From Pseudomonas cichorii (GTDB lineage: Bacteria > Pseudomonadota > Gammaproteobacteria > Pseudomonadales > Pseudomonadaceae), in assembly GCF_018343775.1 (NCBI RefSeq), contig NZ_CP074349.1, positions 2,470,001-2,534,000 of the forward strand: a DNA stretch of 64,000 bases, in the 5' to 3' direction. The stretch's first letter is position 1. Each line of letters begins with the position of its first letter. This document shows, piece by piece, positions 1 through 8,174 of the stretch. The notes below the pieces were generated by a model. It was not told where the DNA came from, searched no databases, and saw nothing but the letters and a program-made list of their open reading frames with translations. The position numbers were made by a program, and so were the translations under genes.

Positions 1-111
1 GATGCGATCGAACGCCATACTCAGGATCTCGGTGTTATGGATGAAAAATCGTGGTATACCATAAGACAGAATATTTCACAGATTCCCTATCATTGAAACA
101 GTGAGATCGCG
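1..111. promoter_or_regulatory. Upstream region with GntR-type operator (palindrome at 52-61)
   Basis: The perfect 10-bp palindrome TGGTATACCA lies at 52-61 and continues as TGGTATACCATAAGA to 66. The same 15 bases recur at 5448-5462, in front of the DUF1185 operon, so this is very probably the operator of the GntR/FCD regulator encoded at 1041-1793. The palindrome ends 50 bp before the start of the DUF1330 gene. A minus-strand ATG at 18-16 (MAFDRI...) could be the start of a divergent gene lying outside the window. A plus-strand frame open from base 1 to the stop at 94-96 is the alternative. Neither can be judged from so little sequence. Confidence 0.6.
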
Positions 112-399
112 ATGAAGGCTTATTGGATTGCAAACGTGGACGTAACCGACCCTAAGCAGTACAGCGAATATACCCAGCGAGCGCCAGCGGCATTTGAATT
201 ATTTGGTGGCAAATTCATGGCTCGTGGTGGGCGTTCCGAAGCCGTCGAAGGCCGCGACACGCCGCAACGCACGGTTGTGATTGAGTTTGAATCGTATGAG
301 CAGGCTTTGGCCTGTTATCGCTCGGCCGAGTATCAGGAAGCGATGAGGCATCGCCTGGGTGTGGCGAAGGCCGAGATCGTGATTGTCGAAGGGGTTTGA
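112..399 (+). CDS. DUF1330 family protein
   Basis: This 95-residue protein has the DUF1330 pattern: an N-terminal MKAYWIANVDVTDPKQYSEY strand-helix, a central GGKFMARGG turn and a late IEFESYEQALACYRSAEYQ segment. The fold is a dimeric alpha/beta (ferredoxin-like) barrel. Members accompany catabolic gene sets but their reaction is not established. The start follows GTGAGATCGCG, a modest ribosome-binding site. The gene sits just downstream of the shared palindromic operator, so it is probably co-regulated with the minus-strand operon at 1965-5408. Family assignment is firm; its biochemical role is unknown. Confidence 0.85.
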   Translation: MKAYWIANVDVTDPKQYSEYTQRAPAAFELFGGKFMARGGRSEAVEGRDTPQRTVVIEFESYEQALACYRSAEYQEAMRHRLGVAKAEIVIVEGV

Positions 400-418
400 T
401 GTTGTGACTTGTGTGGGG

Positions 419-462
419 GGCGAATTTATTCGCAAAGAGCCGTTTCGCGAATAAATTCGCTC
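419..462. repeat. REP-type inverted repeat
   Basis: Two inverted arms (GCGAATTTATTCGC and its partner GCGAATAAATTCGCTC) are separated by a short spacer. This is the Pseudomonas REP pattern repeated elsewhere in the window. It lies between the convergent DUF1330 and Nudix genes and may act as a transcript-end hairpin. Confidence 0.8.
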
Positions 463-475
463 ACTCAGAGGCAAT

Positions 476-1039
476 TCACCGAATGAAATGCACCTTGCCG
501 GTGTCGTCATTGCCCATGTACAGGCCATACACCCCGGCCTGACACTCGGCGATATAACGTTCGAGGATTTGCCGGATGGCAGGGTAGTAGATGCTGTCCC
601 ACGGGATGTCTTCGGGGGCGAAGAATTTGTAATCCAGGGTCTCCGGCCCGAACTGGCCGGTGATTTCCAGGGCTATGGCGCGGAAGACGATATACACCTC
701 GCTGATCTTCGGCACGCTGAAGATGGAGTAGGGCGAGATGATTTCTGCGCGTACGCCGCTTTCTTCCCAGACTTCCCGCAGGGCGGCCTGTTCGGTGGTT
801 TCGCCACTCTCCATGAAACCGGCCGGTAGCGTCCAGGTGCCGGGGCGTGGCGCGATTGCCCGCTGGCACAGCAGGTATTTGCCTTCCTGCTCGATGATGC
901 AGCCGGCAATGATCTTCGGATTGACGTAATGAATGTAATTGCAACTGCCGCACATCAGCCGCGCATGGGTATCGCCCGGTGGGATGCGCTGATCGAGATC
1001 GGCACTGCCACATTGCGGACAAAAGCGCGGTGCGGGCAT
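476..1039 (-). CDS. Nudix hydrolase with N-terminal zinc ribbon
   Basis: The protein has 187 residues. A four-cysteine zinc ribbon (CPQC near residue 8, CGSC near 30) precedes a complete Nudix box, GFMESGE followed by REVWEESGV, near residues 75-97. The box supplies the metal-binding glutamates that cleave nucleoside diphosphates linked to another moiety. The substrate cannot be read from the sequence. The layout resembles NADH/ADP-ribose pyrophosphatases but lacks the NudC SQPWPFP signature. The ATG is preceded by AGGA, and the upstream gntR stop is only one base away (TGACATG), so the two genes are probably translated in tandem. Confidence 0.9.
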   Translation of the reverse strand: MPAPRFCPQCGSADLDQRIPPGDTHARLMCGSCNYIHYVNPKIIAGCIIEQEGKYLLCQRAIAPRPGTWTLPAGFMESGETTEQAALREVWEESGVRAEIISPYSIFSVPKISEVYIVFRAIALEITGQFGPETLDYKFFAPEDIPWDSIYYPAIRQILERYIAECQAGVYGLYMGNDDTGKVHFIR

Positions 1040-1040
1040 G

Positions 1041-1793
1041 TCAGCGTCCTATTCGGGGTTCTTTGATGGCAATCGGAGCAATGATGTCGCGGACCTTGGC
1101 GTCATCGTCCTGCTTGGATTTCAGGTATTCCAGCGCCACAGCGGCAGCGTTGCGCACGTGATCGACGGAAGCCTTGTGGGCCGCCAGCGGGTCGCCGCTC
1201 TTGATGGCTTCGACGATGTGTTCCATTTCCTTGCTGCTGGCACCGCGGCGGTTGATCTGTGACACCGAGGTGGCCCGCAGGTAGCTGATGCGAGCCTGCA
1301 ACTGACGCAACTGGGTGGCGGCGATGTGATTGCCAGACCCTTCGAGCAGTACATCGTAGAAACTTTGTACCGAATCGATGACCTGTTGCAACTCGCCATC
1401 GTCGAGGGCCTTGCGGTTCTCTTCGAGGGCCTTTTCCAGGGCACGGATATCTTTCGCCTTGGCTCGCAGGGTGAAAAGCTGCACGATCAGCCCTTCGAGC
1501 ACGCAACGCAGCTCATAGATATCGCAGGCATCTTCCAGCGTGATGATCGCGACCCGCGGCCCCTTGGCGTCGGCGAACTCCACCAGACCTTCGGACTCCA
1601 GATGGCGCAAGGCTTCACGCACCGAGGTCCGGCTGACCCCGAGACGATCACACAGATCTCGCTCGACCAGACGATCACCCGGCAGAAGCTGGAAGTTCAT
1701 GATTGCGCTGCGCAGTTTGTCCAGCACGATTTCGCGCAGGGTAACGGGATTGCGATTGACCTTGAAGTTGTCGTCGAGTGGCAGGCGTTTCAT
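1041..1793 (-). CDS. GntR-family transcriptional regulator (FCD/FadR subfamily)
   Basis: The 250-residue protein has an N-terminal winged helix-turn-helix (about residues 18-80, with GDRLVERDLCDRLGVSRTSV and REALRHLESEGLV). An all-helical FCD ligand-binding domain with the ELRCVLEGL start follows. FCD regulators usually repress a neighbouring catabolic operon and release DNA on binding a carboxylate ligand. The probable operator, TGGTATACCA, occurs twice, at 52-61 and 5448-5457, and brackets this gene and its presumed targets. No copy of the palindrome is visible before gntR itself. The start is an ATG with a weak ribosome-binding site. The ligand is unknown. Confidence 0.92.
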   Translation of the reverse strand: MKRLPLDDNFKVNRNPVTLREIVLDKLRSAIMNFQLLPGDRLVERDLCDRLGVSRTSVREALRHLESEGLVEFADAKGPRVAIITLEDACDIYELRCVLEGLIVQLFTLRAKAKDIRALEKALEENRKALDDGELQQVIDSVQSFYDVLLEGSGNHIAATQLRQLQARISYLRATSVSQINRRGASSKEMEHIVEAIKSGDPLAAHKASVDHVRNAAAVALEYLKSKQDDDAKVRDIIAPIAIKEPRIGR

Positions 1794-1964
1794 CGGGTGT
1801 GCTCGGAGTGGGGCTGTCTATGTGAAAAACACGGCCAGAACAAGGCGGTCGCGTTCATGGCGTCAGCCTGAAAACCGGCCTGGCTGACGCATGACCGGGC
1901 CTGCATCGCCCGGATAGACGCCGAGTTTATCACGCCGTTGCTCTTGACTACCAAGAACCCCGTC

Positions 1965-2450
1965 TCATGCAAAAGGTGGCAGAGCCCCCAGTTTGCCGCG
2001 GTAGTAGAGCATCGGTGTAGCAGGTGTTTCCGGCAGGATCAGGTTTTTCACCGCGCCGACGATGATGGCGTGATCGCCGCCGTCATATTCGCGCCACAGT
2101 TCGCACTCGATGATCGCCGTCGCCTTGCTCAGCAACGGGTTGCCGAGCTCGCTCAGGTGCCATTCGATACCCTTGGTCTTGTCCTTGCCCTTGCTGGCGA
2201 ACGCATAGGCTTCAGCCTGCTGCTCGGCAGAGAGCAAATGGATCGCGAACTTTTTACTGTCGCGCAGCACAGGGTAAGTGTCGCTGGCGTAGTTCGGGCA
2301 GAACAGCACCAGTGCCGGGTCGATGGATAGCGCGCTGAAAGCGCTGGCGGTGATGCCTACCAGACCGCCTTCGGCGTCCAGTGTGGTGACGATGGTCACG
2401 CCCGAAGGAAAGGACGCCATGACTTCTTTATAAATGCCGGGTTCTATCAT
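1965..2450 (-). CDS. Flavin reductase domain protein
   Basis: This HpaC/FRP-like flavin reductase opens with FPSGVTIVTTLD and has GITASAFSALSIDPALVLFC, the FMN-binding split-barrel signature. Such proteins reduce FMN or FAD with NAD(P)H and hand it to a two-component monooxygenase. No oxygenase is in this window, so one may lie beyond the left edge. I chose the ATG at 2450, preceded by GAGGCGG. A TTG at 2468, overlapping the aldehyde dehydrogenase stop as TTGA, is an alternative that adds six residues. It is the last gene of the run that starts at 5408. Confidence 0.88.
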   Translation of the reverse strand: MIEPGIYKEVMASFPSGVTIVTTLDAEGGLVGITASAFSALSIDPALVLFCPNYASDTYPVLRDSKKFAIHLLSAEQQAEAYAFASKGKDKTKGIEWHLSELGNPLLSKATAIIECELWREYDGGDHAIIVGAVKNLILPETPATPMLYYRGKLGALPPFA

Positions 2451-2464
2451 TGCCGCCGCCTCAC

Positions 2465-3946
2465 TCAACGCATTACAAAAGGATCAGGCATGGGGGCCTG
2501 CGATAGATTGATCCATACCGTTTTCAGTTCGGTATAGGCCAGGACCGAGTCAATGCCGCTCTCACGGCCATAGCCGCTGTTCTTGAACCCGCCGATGGGG
2601 GCCATGGCAGATACGGCTCGATAGGTGTTGACCCAGATGATACCTGAACGGATGTCCCGTGCCAGACGGTGTGCGCGGCCAAGATCCCGGGTCCAGATTC
2701 CTGCTGCAAGGCCGAACTGCGAGTCGTTGGCAATCGCCAGGGCTTCGGCTTCATCCTTGAAACGGATCACCGACGCGACAGGACCGAAGACCTCTTCCTG
2801 CATGATCTTCATGGAGTTGCGGTCGCACTCGAACAGGGTCGGCTCGTAGAACCAGCCTTCGCTGGCCATTTCGGGCCGCTTGCCACCCAGTCGCAGGCGT
2901 GCGCCTTCGGCCAGTGCATCAGCCACCAGACCTTCGACCACGGCCAGTTGCTGGGCAGTGGCCATGGGGCCCATTTCAGTGGTTTCGTCCTGAGGATTGC
3001 CGATGCGGATACGGCTGGCGCGTTCGGCCAGGCGCTCGACGAATTCGTCGTAGATCTCGTCCTGGACCAGCAGTCGCGAGCCCGACACACAGCTTTGCCC
3101 CGAAGCGGCATAGATACCAGCGACCGCGCCATTGATGGCGCTGTCCAGATCGGCGTCGGCAAAGATGATGTTGGGAGATTTGCCTCCCAGTTCCAGGGAC
3201 AGCTTGGCGAAGTTTTCGGCGCTGCTGCGCACCACATGGCGCGCAGTCGCGGCGCCGCCGGTAAAGGCGATCTTGCGCACCAGCGGATGACGGGTCAGGG
3301 CGGCGCCGGTACTCGGGCCGTACCCGGTCACGACATTGACCACGCCCGGCGGAATACCGGCTTCCAGCGCCAGACGCGCCAGTTCCAGAATGGTGGCCGA
3401 GGCGTGTTCGGAAGGCTTGAGTACGATGGTGTTGCCCGCTGCCAGTGCCGGAGCCAGTTTGATGGCTGTCAGGTACAGCGGGCTGTTCCAGGGAATGATC
3501 CCGGCGACCACGCCCATGGGTTCATGGACCGTGTAGGCAAACAGATCGGGCTTGTCGAGGGGCAGGGTGCCGCCTTCGAGTTTGTCCGCAAGGCCGGCCG
3601 TGTAGTGGAAAAATTCCGGCAGATAGCTCACCTGACCACGGGTTTCGCGGATCAGCTTGCCGTTGTCGCGGCTTTCCAGTTGGGCCAGTTGTTCCTTGTT
3701 CTCGGCGATCAGGTCGCCCAGCCTGCGCAGCAGCTTGCCTCGTGCCGTGGCTGTCAGCCCGCGCCAGGATTTGTCTTCAAAGGCCTTTTGTGCGGCCTGG
3801 ACGGCGCGCTCCACGTCCGCCTCATCGGCGTCGGGCAACTGCGCCCAGGGTTCGGCCAATGCAGGGTTGAGACTGTCGAAGGTCTTGCCGGAAAGTGCGT
3901 CGACCCATTGGCCGTCTATGCACATCTGAAAGCGCGTGAGAGTCAT
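2465..3946 (-). CDS. NAD(P)-dependent aldehyde dehydrogenase
   Basis: At 493 residues it has the normal length of the ALDH superfamily. Visible motifs are the substrate-channel PWNSPL, the cofactor-site FTGGAATAR, the general-base LELGGKSPN and the catalytic cysteine in GQSCVSGSR; EEVFGPV near the C-terminus is also typical. It oxidises an aldehyde to the acid, but the substrate is not deducible. The start codon overlaps the stop of the upstream hydrolase gene by four bases (ATGA), so it is translated from the same operon message. Closest family types are betaine-aldehyde or hydroxymuconic-semialdehyde-like dehydrogenases. Confidence 0.92.
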   Translation of the reverse strand: MTLTRFQMCIDGQWVDALSGKTFDSLNPALAEPWAQLPDADEADVERAVQAAQKAFEDKSWRGLTATARGKLLRRLGDLIAENKEQLAQLESRDNGKLIRETRGQVSYLPEFFHYTAGLADKLEGGTLPLDKPDLFAYTVHEPMGVVAGIIPWNSPLYLTAIKLAPALAAGNTIVLKPSEHASATILELARLALEAGIPPGVVNVVTGYGPSTGAALTRHPLVRKIAFTGGAATARHVVRSSAENFAKLSLELGGKSPNIIFADADLDSAINGAVAGIYAASGQSCVSGSRLLVQDEIYDEFVERLAERASRIRIGNPQDETTEMGPMATAQQLAVVEGLVADALAEGARLRLGGKRPEMASEGWFYEPTLFECDRNSMKIMQEEVFGPVASVIRFKDEAEALAIANDSQFGLAAGIWTRDLGRAHRLARDIRSGIIWVNTYRAVSAMAPIGGFKNSGYGRESGIDSVLAYTELKTVWINLSQAPMPDPFVMR

Positions 3947-4776
3947 GCAACGATTCCCTTTGCCGGATTATGTAGAGCTGCCGACTTGTCGAGAAAGTCC
4001 AGCAACACCTGATTGACCAGACGCGGCGATTCCACCGGCATCATGTGCCGCTGCTCGGGCAGTATCGCAACCTCTGCACCATGGATACGCATCGCCAGTT
4101 GACGGGCCATGTCCGGTGTCGAACCGGGGTCCAGCTCGCCGGTGGCAATCAGCGTCGGTGCGCGAATATCGCCCAGATCTTCGGCGCGGTACATATCCTG
4201 TGTGGCAAACAGCTTGTAAGTGGTCAGGTAGCCCTGTGGGTCGTTGCTGGCCAGGTTCTGCCGGATGGCTGCGATCTGTGCAGGGTTGGCCGCCTGGTAT
4301 TCCCTGCTGAACCAGCGCGACAAGGCCTCTGCGGCATTGGCGTCCGGCCCGTGTTCGGCGGCCTGGCTGGTGCGTGCGATGACACCGGCACGTTGCTCGG
4401 GCGTGCGATTGAACACGCTGTTGAGGATGACCATGCCGGACAGGTGCTGCGGGAAGTGCAGGGCAAAGGCCCGCGCAACCAGCCCACCCATGGAGAAGCC
4501 GATGATCGTGGCCTGAGGCAGGCCCAGATGGTCGAGCAATTCTCGCAGTTGTTCTGCATAACCGGGCAGGCCGGTATCCGGGTCCGGGCGCGGACTCGAA
4601 CCATGACCCAGCATGTCGTAGGCAATGACTCGGTAATGCGGGGCCAGGCCGACAATCTGGCCGCCCCACATTTCTTTGTTCAGACCCACCCCGTGAATCA
4701 ACACCACAGGGTGGCCCTGGCCGGTGGCCAGATAACTGGTTCCGGCCGGGGTGCGTTCAGCGGTGAGCTGAATCAT
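3943..4776 (-). CDS. Alpha/beta hydrolase
   Basis: About 277 residues. It shows the oxyanion-loop HGVGLNKEMW, the nucleophile elbow GFSMGG, an acid-site region GELDPGS and a C-terminal QRHMMPVE carrying the catalytic histidine. This layout fits the 3-oxoadipate enol-lactonase (PcaD)-like or ring-cleavage hydrolase branch. It probably cleaves an ester, lactone or C-C bond of the operon's substrate. I chose the ATG at 4776 because CAGGAG stands six bases ahead of it; an ATG at 4797 would add seven residues with no ribosome-binding site. It is the second gene of the operon. Confidence 0.9.
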   Translation of the reverse strand: MIQLTAERTPAGTSYLATGQGHPVVLIHGVGLNKEMWGGQIVGLAPHYRVIAYDMLGHGSSPRPDPDTGLPGYAEQLRELLDHLGLPQATIIGFSMGGLVARAFALHFPQHLSGMVILNSVFNRTPEQRAGVIARTSQAAEHGPDANAAEALSRWFSREYQAANPAQIAAIRQNLASNDPQGYLTTYKLFATQDMYRAEDLGDIRAPTLIATGELDPGSTPDMARQLAMRIHGAEVAILPEQRHMMPVESPRLVNQVLLDFLDKSAALHNPAKGIVA

Positions 4777-4817
4777 GGATCGCTCCTGCGCAGGCATTCA
4801 TTATTGTTGGGAGGGGA

Positions 4818-5408
4818 TTACTGAGCCTTTTCGGCAGCCAGCTCTTCCAGGTCGATATAACGGTTGCCGATGCGCGGGTGCAGACGGCCACCGTTGGCAG
4901 CGCCCAGCACGACGATGATTTCGTCGGCGCGTGGTGCGTCTTCGATCTGCATTTCCAGGGTGATGTAGTGCGAGCGCAGGCCTTCGTCATCCTTGTGCAT
5001 CATCGGGATCTGGATGGAAGTGCCCGGGCCGCCGCGCTTGTTGGTGAAGCTCAGGTAGCTCTTGGCCTTGACCGCTTCACGGTAGTGGTTGCCGAAGCGC
5101 AGGGTGTGAATCACCGCTGAAGCGTGTTCGATCTCGCCTTCGGCGCCGACCACTGCGGCCTTGCCGTAGGCTTCGATCTTGTCTGCACCGCCGATGGCGG
5201 TCGTCAGGCGCTTGACCATCAGTTCGCCCAGCTCGGAGCAGTTTGCGCGGATTTCAGGCTTGAGGTCTTCGACAAAACCACGACCGAGCCAAGGGTTCTT
5301 GATCACGACAGCCAGGCCGACCATGGTCACCGGTTTGTCGGTCGCCTTGCCGCCTTCGATGAAGGTCTCTTCGGTGTAATTGACGATCTTGCGAATTTCA
5401 AAGCTCAT
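4818..5408 (-). CDS. Amino acid synthesis family protein (DUF1185)
   Basis: This 196-residue protein matches the DUF1185 / amino-acid-synthesis family: MSFEIRKIVNYTEETFIEGG at the start and a central KAAVVGAEGEIEHASAVIHT. The family has a structure but no settled biochemical function. It recurs with flavin monooxygenases, aldehyde dehydrogenases and hydrolases. I take the ATG at 5408, with GGAG just upstream; the longer frame to 5498 would run through the operator. It is the first gene of the operon, and its promoter region holds the TGGTATACCA palindrome 39 bp upstream of the start. Confidence 0.85.
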   Translation of the reverse strand: MSFEIRKIVNYTEETFIEGGKATDKPVTMVGLAVVIKNPWLGRGFVEDLKPEIRANCSELGELMVKRLTTAIGGADKIEAYGKAAVVGAEGEIEHASAVIHTLRFGNHYREAVKAKSYLSFTNKRGGPGTSIQIPMMHKDDEGLRSHYITLEMQIEDAPRADEIIVVLGAANGGRLHPRIGNRYIDLEELAAEKAQ

Positions 5409-5446
5409 GTAGGACTCCCGGATCGAGCACTGTTGTATTTCGTATG

Positions 5447-5462
5447 ATGGTATACCATAAGA
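5447..5462. promoter_or_regulatory. Putative GntR/FCD operator in front of the DUF1185 operon
   Basis: ATGGTATACCAT (5447-5458) is a 12-bp perfect palindrome. The 15 bases TGGTATACCATAAGA are identical to those at 52-66. T-G-G-T...A-C-C-A half sites are typical of FCD-type GntR operators. It lies 39 bp upstream of the first gene of the minus-strand operon, where a bound repressor would block the promoter. Confidence 0.7.
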
Positions 5463-5628
5463 TTGTGTGTGCAAGTGCTTTATTCGAGCGGGTTGCAAAA
5501 ACCTTCCTCGACGACCATTCGTCAGTGGTGTCCTGTGGTTCTTTGAACGTTGTCCGGCGCTGACAGGCCAGATATTTCATGGGCCATGGACGGTTTTCGT
5601 TTCCTCCAGCCCACTACAGGAGAAAGAA

Positions 5629-6486
5629 ATGACTGACTACCCAAGACCTCCTTTCCCGCAACAGGCGCAATCGGTGCCTGGTTCGCAAGCGAAGATGGAG
5701 CCCTATCCCGATTGCGGCGAGCAGAGCTACCGTGGCTCTGAGCGACTGCAAGACAGAATTGCCCTGATCACCGGCGGGGACAGCGGCATTGGCCGCGCAG
5801 TGGCCATTGCCTTTGCGCGAGAGGGTGCTGACGTCGCGCTCTCTTATCTCGATGAGCATGAGGATGCTCAGGAAACCGCTCGCTGGGTCGAGCAGGCTGG
5901 CAGGCAGTGTTTGTTGCTGCCGGGCGATCTTGCTCAGAAAGAGCAGTGCCGCCACATTGTGGAAGAAACCGTCGGGCGCTTTGGCCGTATCGATGTGCTG
6001 GTCAACAACGCAGCCTTCCAGATGACTCACGAAACCTTTGAAGAAATCCCCGATGAAGAATGGGTGAGGACCTTCGATATCAATATCACGGCGATATTCC
6101 GCATCTGTCAGGCGGCAGTGCCACACATGGCTGCAGGCAGTTCGATCATCAACACCAGTTCGGTGAACGCCGACATGCCCAAGCCGACCCTGCTGCCTTA
6201 TGCCTCCACCAAAGGCGCCATTGCCAATTTTTCCGGCGGCCTGGCGCAACTGCTGGGCGAACGTGGAATCCGGGTCAACAGTGTCGCTCCGGGCCCGATC
6301 TGGACACCCTTGATCGTGTCGACCATGACGGACGAAGAAGTCCGCAACTTCGGCAGCCAGACGCCGCTGGGGCGTCCGGGCCAGCCTGTTGAGGTGGCAC
6401 CGATTTATGTGCTGCTGGCTTCAGACCAGTCCAGCTATACCTCCGGTGCGCTCTATAGCGTGACGGGCGGCAAGCCGATTTTGTAG
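5629..6486 (+). CDS. SDR family oxidoreductase (YhdF/YdaD-like)
   Basis: A 285-residue short-chain dehydrogenase with the extended N-terminal tail (YPRPPFPQQAQ...) of the general-stress YdaD/YhdF group. It has the cofactor motif TGGDSGIGRA, the NNAA strand, the serine in NTSSVNAD, and the catalytic YASTK. It would reduce or oxidise a small carbonyl or alcohol with NAD(P)H. The ATG at 5629 follows AGGAGA with good spacing; a longer frame reaching back to 5467 overlaps the promoter region. It is transcribed divergently from the DUF1185 operon and appears monocistronic. Confidence 0.9.
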   Translation: MTDYPRPPFPQQAQSVPGSQAKMEPYPDCGEQSYRGSERLQDRIALITGGDSGIGRAVAIAFAREGADVALSYLDEHEDAQETARWVEQAGRQCLLLPGDLAQKEQCRHIVEETVGRFGRIDVLVNNAAFQMTHETFEEIPDEEWVRTFDINITAIFRICQAAVPHMAAGSSIINTSSVNADMPKPTLLPYASTKGAIANFSGGLAQLLGERGIRVNSVAPGPIWTPLIVSTMTDEEVRNFGSQTPLGRPGQPVEVAPIYVLLASDQSSYTSGALYSVTGGKPIL

Positions 6487-6577
6487 CGAACATTCTGCTT
6501 TGGCTGCACTCCCATACAGTGACGGCCTGTCGATGAGGTGCTGGCAGGTCGTTACTGTTTGCATCTGTCATTCATTC

Positions 6578-6618
6578 TTGACTGTGCCTTGACTCTTACG
6601 GGTATATCCCCGTAAGTT
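6578..6618 (+). promoter_or_regulatory. Promoter-like region with CTTACGGG-N6-CCCGTAAG dyad
   Basis: An 8-bp perfect inverted repeat (6595-6602 and 6609-6616) lies about 40 bp ahead of the next gene. A TTGACT at 6589-6594 precedes it and TAAGTT (6613-6618) follows with an 18-bp spacer, so the dyad fills the spacer as in MerR-regulated promoters. A second reading is TTGACT at 6578 with TATATC at 6603. Either way the dyad is a likely operator. No regulator gene adjoins it. Confidence 0.5.
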
Positions 6619-6656
6619 GGTCGACTCAGTCATGCATCAACTTCAGGAGAAATGCC

Positions 6657-8087
6657 ATGTATCCCGATGTTCAGCTCTATATCGATGGCCAATGGCGTGC
6701 AAGCCGCGATGGCCGCACCTTGTCGGTCATCGATCCTGCCACCGGCCAGTCGCTGGGAACGGTGGCCCATGCCAGCATTCCCGATCTGGACGAAGCCCTG
6801 GCGGCAGCTGAACGTGGTTTTGCAACCTGGCGCGCCACTTCGGCCTATGATCGCTACAAGATCATGCAAAAGGCTGCGCAATTGCTGCGCGAGCGCGCCG
6901 ACAGCATTGCCCGCATCATGACTCAGGAACAGGGCAAGCCGCTGGCCGAAGCGCGTATGGAAACCCAGTCCGCTGCCGATATCATCGACTGGCTGGCCGA
7001 GGAGGGGCGTCGCAGCTATGGCCGTCTCGTGCCGTCGCGCAATCCTTCCATCGAGCAGAAGGTGATCAAGGAGCCGGTCGGTCCCGTTGCCGCGTTCACG
7101 CCCTGGAACTTCCCGATCAACCAGGTGGTGCGCAAGCTGTCGTCGGCACTGGCCGCCGGTTGCTCGATCATCATCAAGGCCCCGGAAGAAACTCCGGCAT
7201 CGCCTGCTGAACTGGTCCGTGCCTTTGCCGATGCCGGTGTGCCGGCTGGCGTGATTGGGCTGGTATACGGCGTGCCTGCCGAGATCTCCAATTACCTGAT
7301 CCCGCATCCGGTGATCCGCAAAGTGACCTTCACCGGCTCCACTCCAGTAGGCAAGCAACTGGCGGCCTTGGCTGGCCAGCACATGAAGCGCGCCACCATG
7401 GAGCTGGGCGGCCATGCGCCTGCACTGGTCTTCGACGACGCCGATCTGGATCTGGCTGCGCGAGTGCTGTCCACCGCCAAGTTCCGCAATGCCGGTCAGG
7501 TCTGTGTTTCACCGACGCGGATTCTGGTACAGCGCAAGGTATTCGAGGCTTTCACCGAGAAATTCGTGGGGCTGACCCGGGAAGTCAAGGTTGGCAATGG
7601 CCTGGAAGCGGGCACGACCATGGGGCCGGTGGCCAATGAACGCCGCATTCCGGCGCTGACGGATCTGATCGAAGATGCAGTGGGTGCCGGTGCGAAGCTG
7701 GAAACGGGCGGCAAGGCCGTTGAAGGGGCAGGCTATTTCTTCGAGCCAACCGTATTGAGCGGTCTGACCCGTGAAATGCGCATCATGAACGAAGAGCCTT
7801 TCGGTCCTGTTGCGTTGTTGGTGCCGTTCGACACGCTGGAAGAGGTTATCGCCGAGTCCAACCGTGTGCCGTTTGGTCTGGCGTCCTATGCCTTCACCAC
7901 TTCGATGAAGACTGCCCAGGCGCTGAGCAATGGTATCGAGGCAGGTATGCTGTCGATCAACCATCAGGGTATTGGCCTGCCTGAGATTCCGTTTGGCGGG
8001 ATCAAGGACTCAGGCTACGGCTCCGAAGGCGGCACCGAAGCCATCGAGGCCTACCTCAATACCAAGCTCGTGACGCAGTTCAACTAA
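6657..8087 (+). CDS. gabD: NAD(P)-dependent succinate-semialdehyde-type dehydrogenase
   Basis: A 476-residue ALDH-superfamily enzyme of the GabD/SSADH branch. Visible are TPWNFP, the cofactor strand FTGSTPVG, the general base in MELGGHAP and the catalytic cysteine in [18 protein letters not shown] and the C-terminal [10 protein letters not shown] are also present. The expected reaction is oxidation of succinate semialdehyde or a related short semialdehyde. The ATG follows CAGGAG. A dyad-bearing promoter is immediately upstream and a REP hairpin immediately downstream, so it is probably monocistronic. The gabD symbol is by family resemblance; it is not next to gabT, so the substrate could be another semialdehyde. 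Confidence 0.85.
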   Translation: MYPDVQLYIDGQWRASRDGRTLSVIDPATGQSLGTVAHASIPDLDEALAAAERGFATWRATSAYDRYKIMQKAAQLLRERADSIARIMTQEQGKPLAEARMETQSAADIIDWLAEEGRRSYGRLVPSRNPSIEQKVIKEPVGPVAAFTPWNFPINQVVRKLSSALAAGCSIIIKAPEETPASPAELVRAFADAGVPAGVIGLVYGVPAEISNYLIPHPVIRKVTFTGSTPVGKQLAALAGQHMKRATMELGGHAPALVFDDADLDLAARVLSTAKFRNAGQVCVSPTRILVQRKVFEAFTEKFVGLTREVKVGNGLEAGTTMGPVANERRIPALTDLIEDAVGAGAKLETGGKAVEGAGYFFEPTVLSGLTREMRIMNEEPFGPVALLVPFDTLEEVIAESNRVPFGLASYAFTTSMKTAQALSNGIEAGMLSINHQGIGLPEIPFGGIKDSGYGSEGGTEAIEAYLNTKLVTQFN

Positions 8088-8098
8088 ACCTGCCCCGG

Positions 8099-8163
8099 TA
8101 GGAGCGAATTCATTCGCGAAGGAAGCCCCTAAGGGCCTTTTCGCGGATAAATCCGCTCCTGCG
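8099..8163. repeat. REP-type inverted repeat
   Basis: TAGGAGCGAATTCATTCGCG and a diverged reverse arm (CGCGGATAAATCCGCTCCTG) flank a short inner stem, AAGCCCCTAAGGGCCTT. It lies between convergent genes and probably doubles as their transcript terminator. Confidence 0.8.
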
Positions 8164-8174
8164 CAGATGGGGGG

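Noticed and set aside
2669..4012. 447-codon open frame antisense to the aldehyde dehydrogenase
   Set aside because: No family resemblance; the opposite strand has every ALDH motif and operon overlaps.
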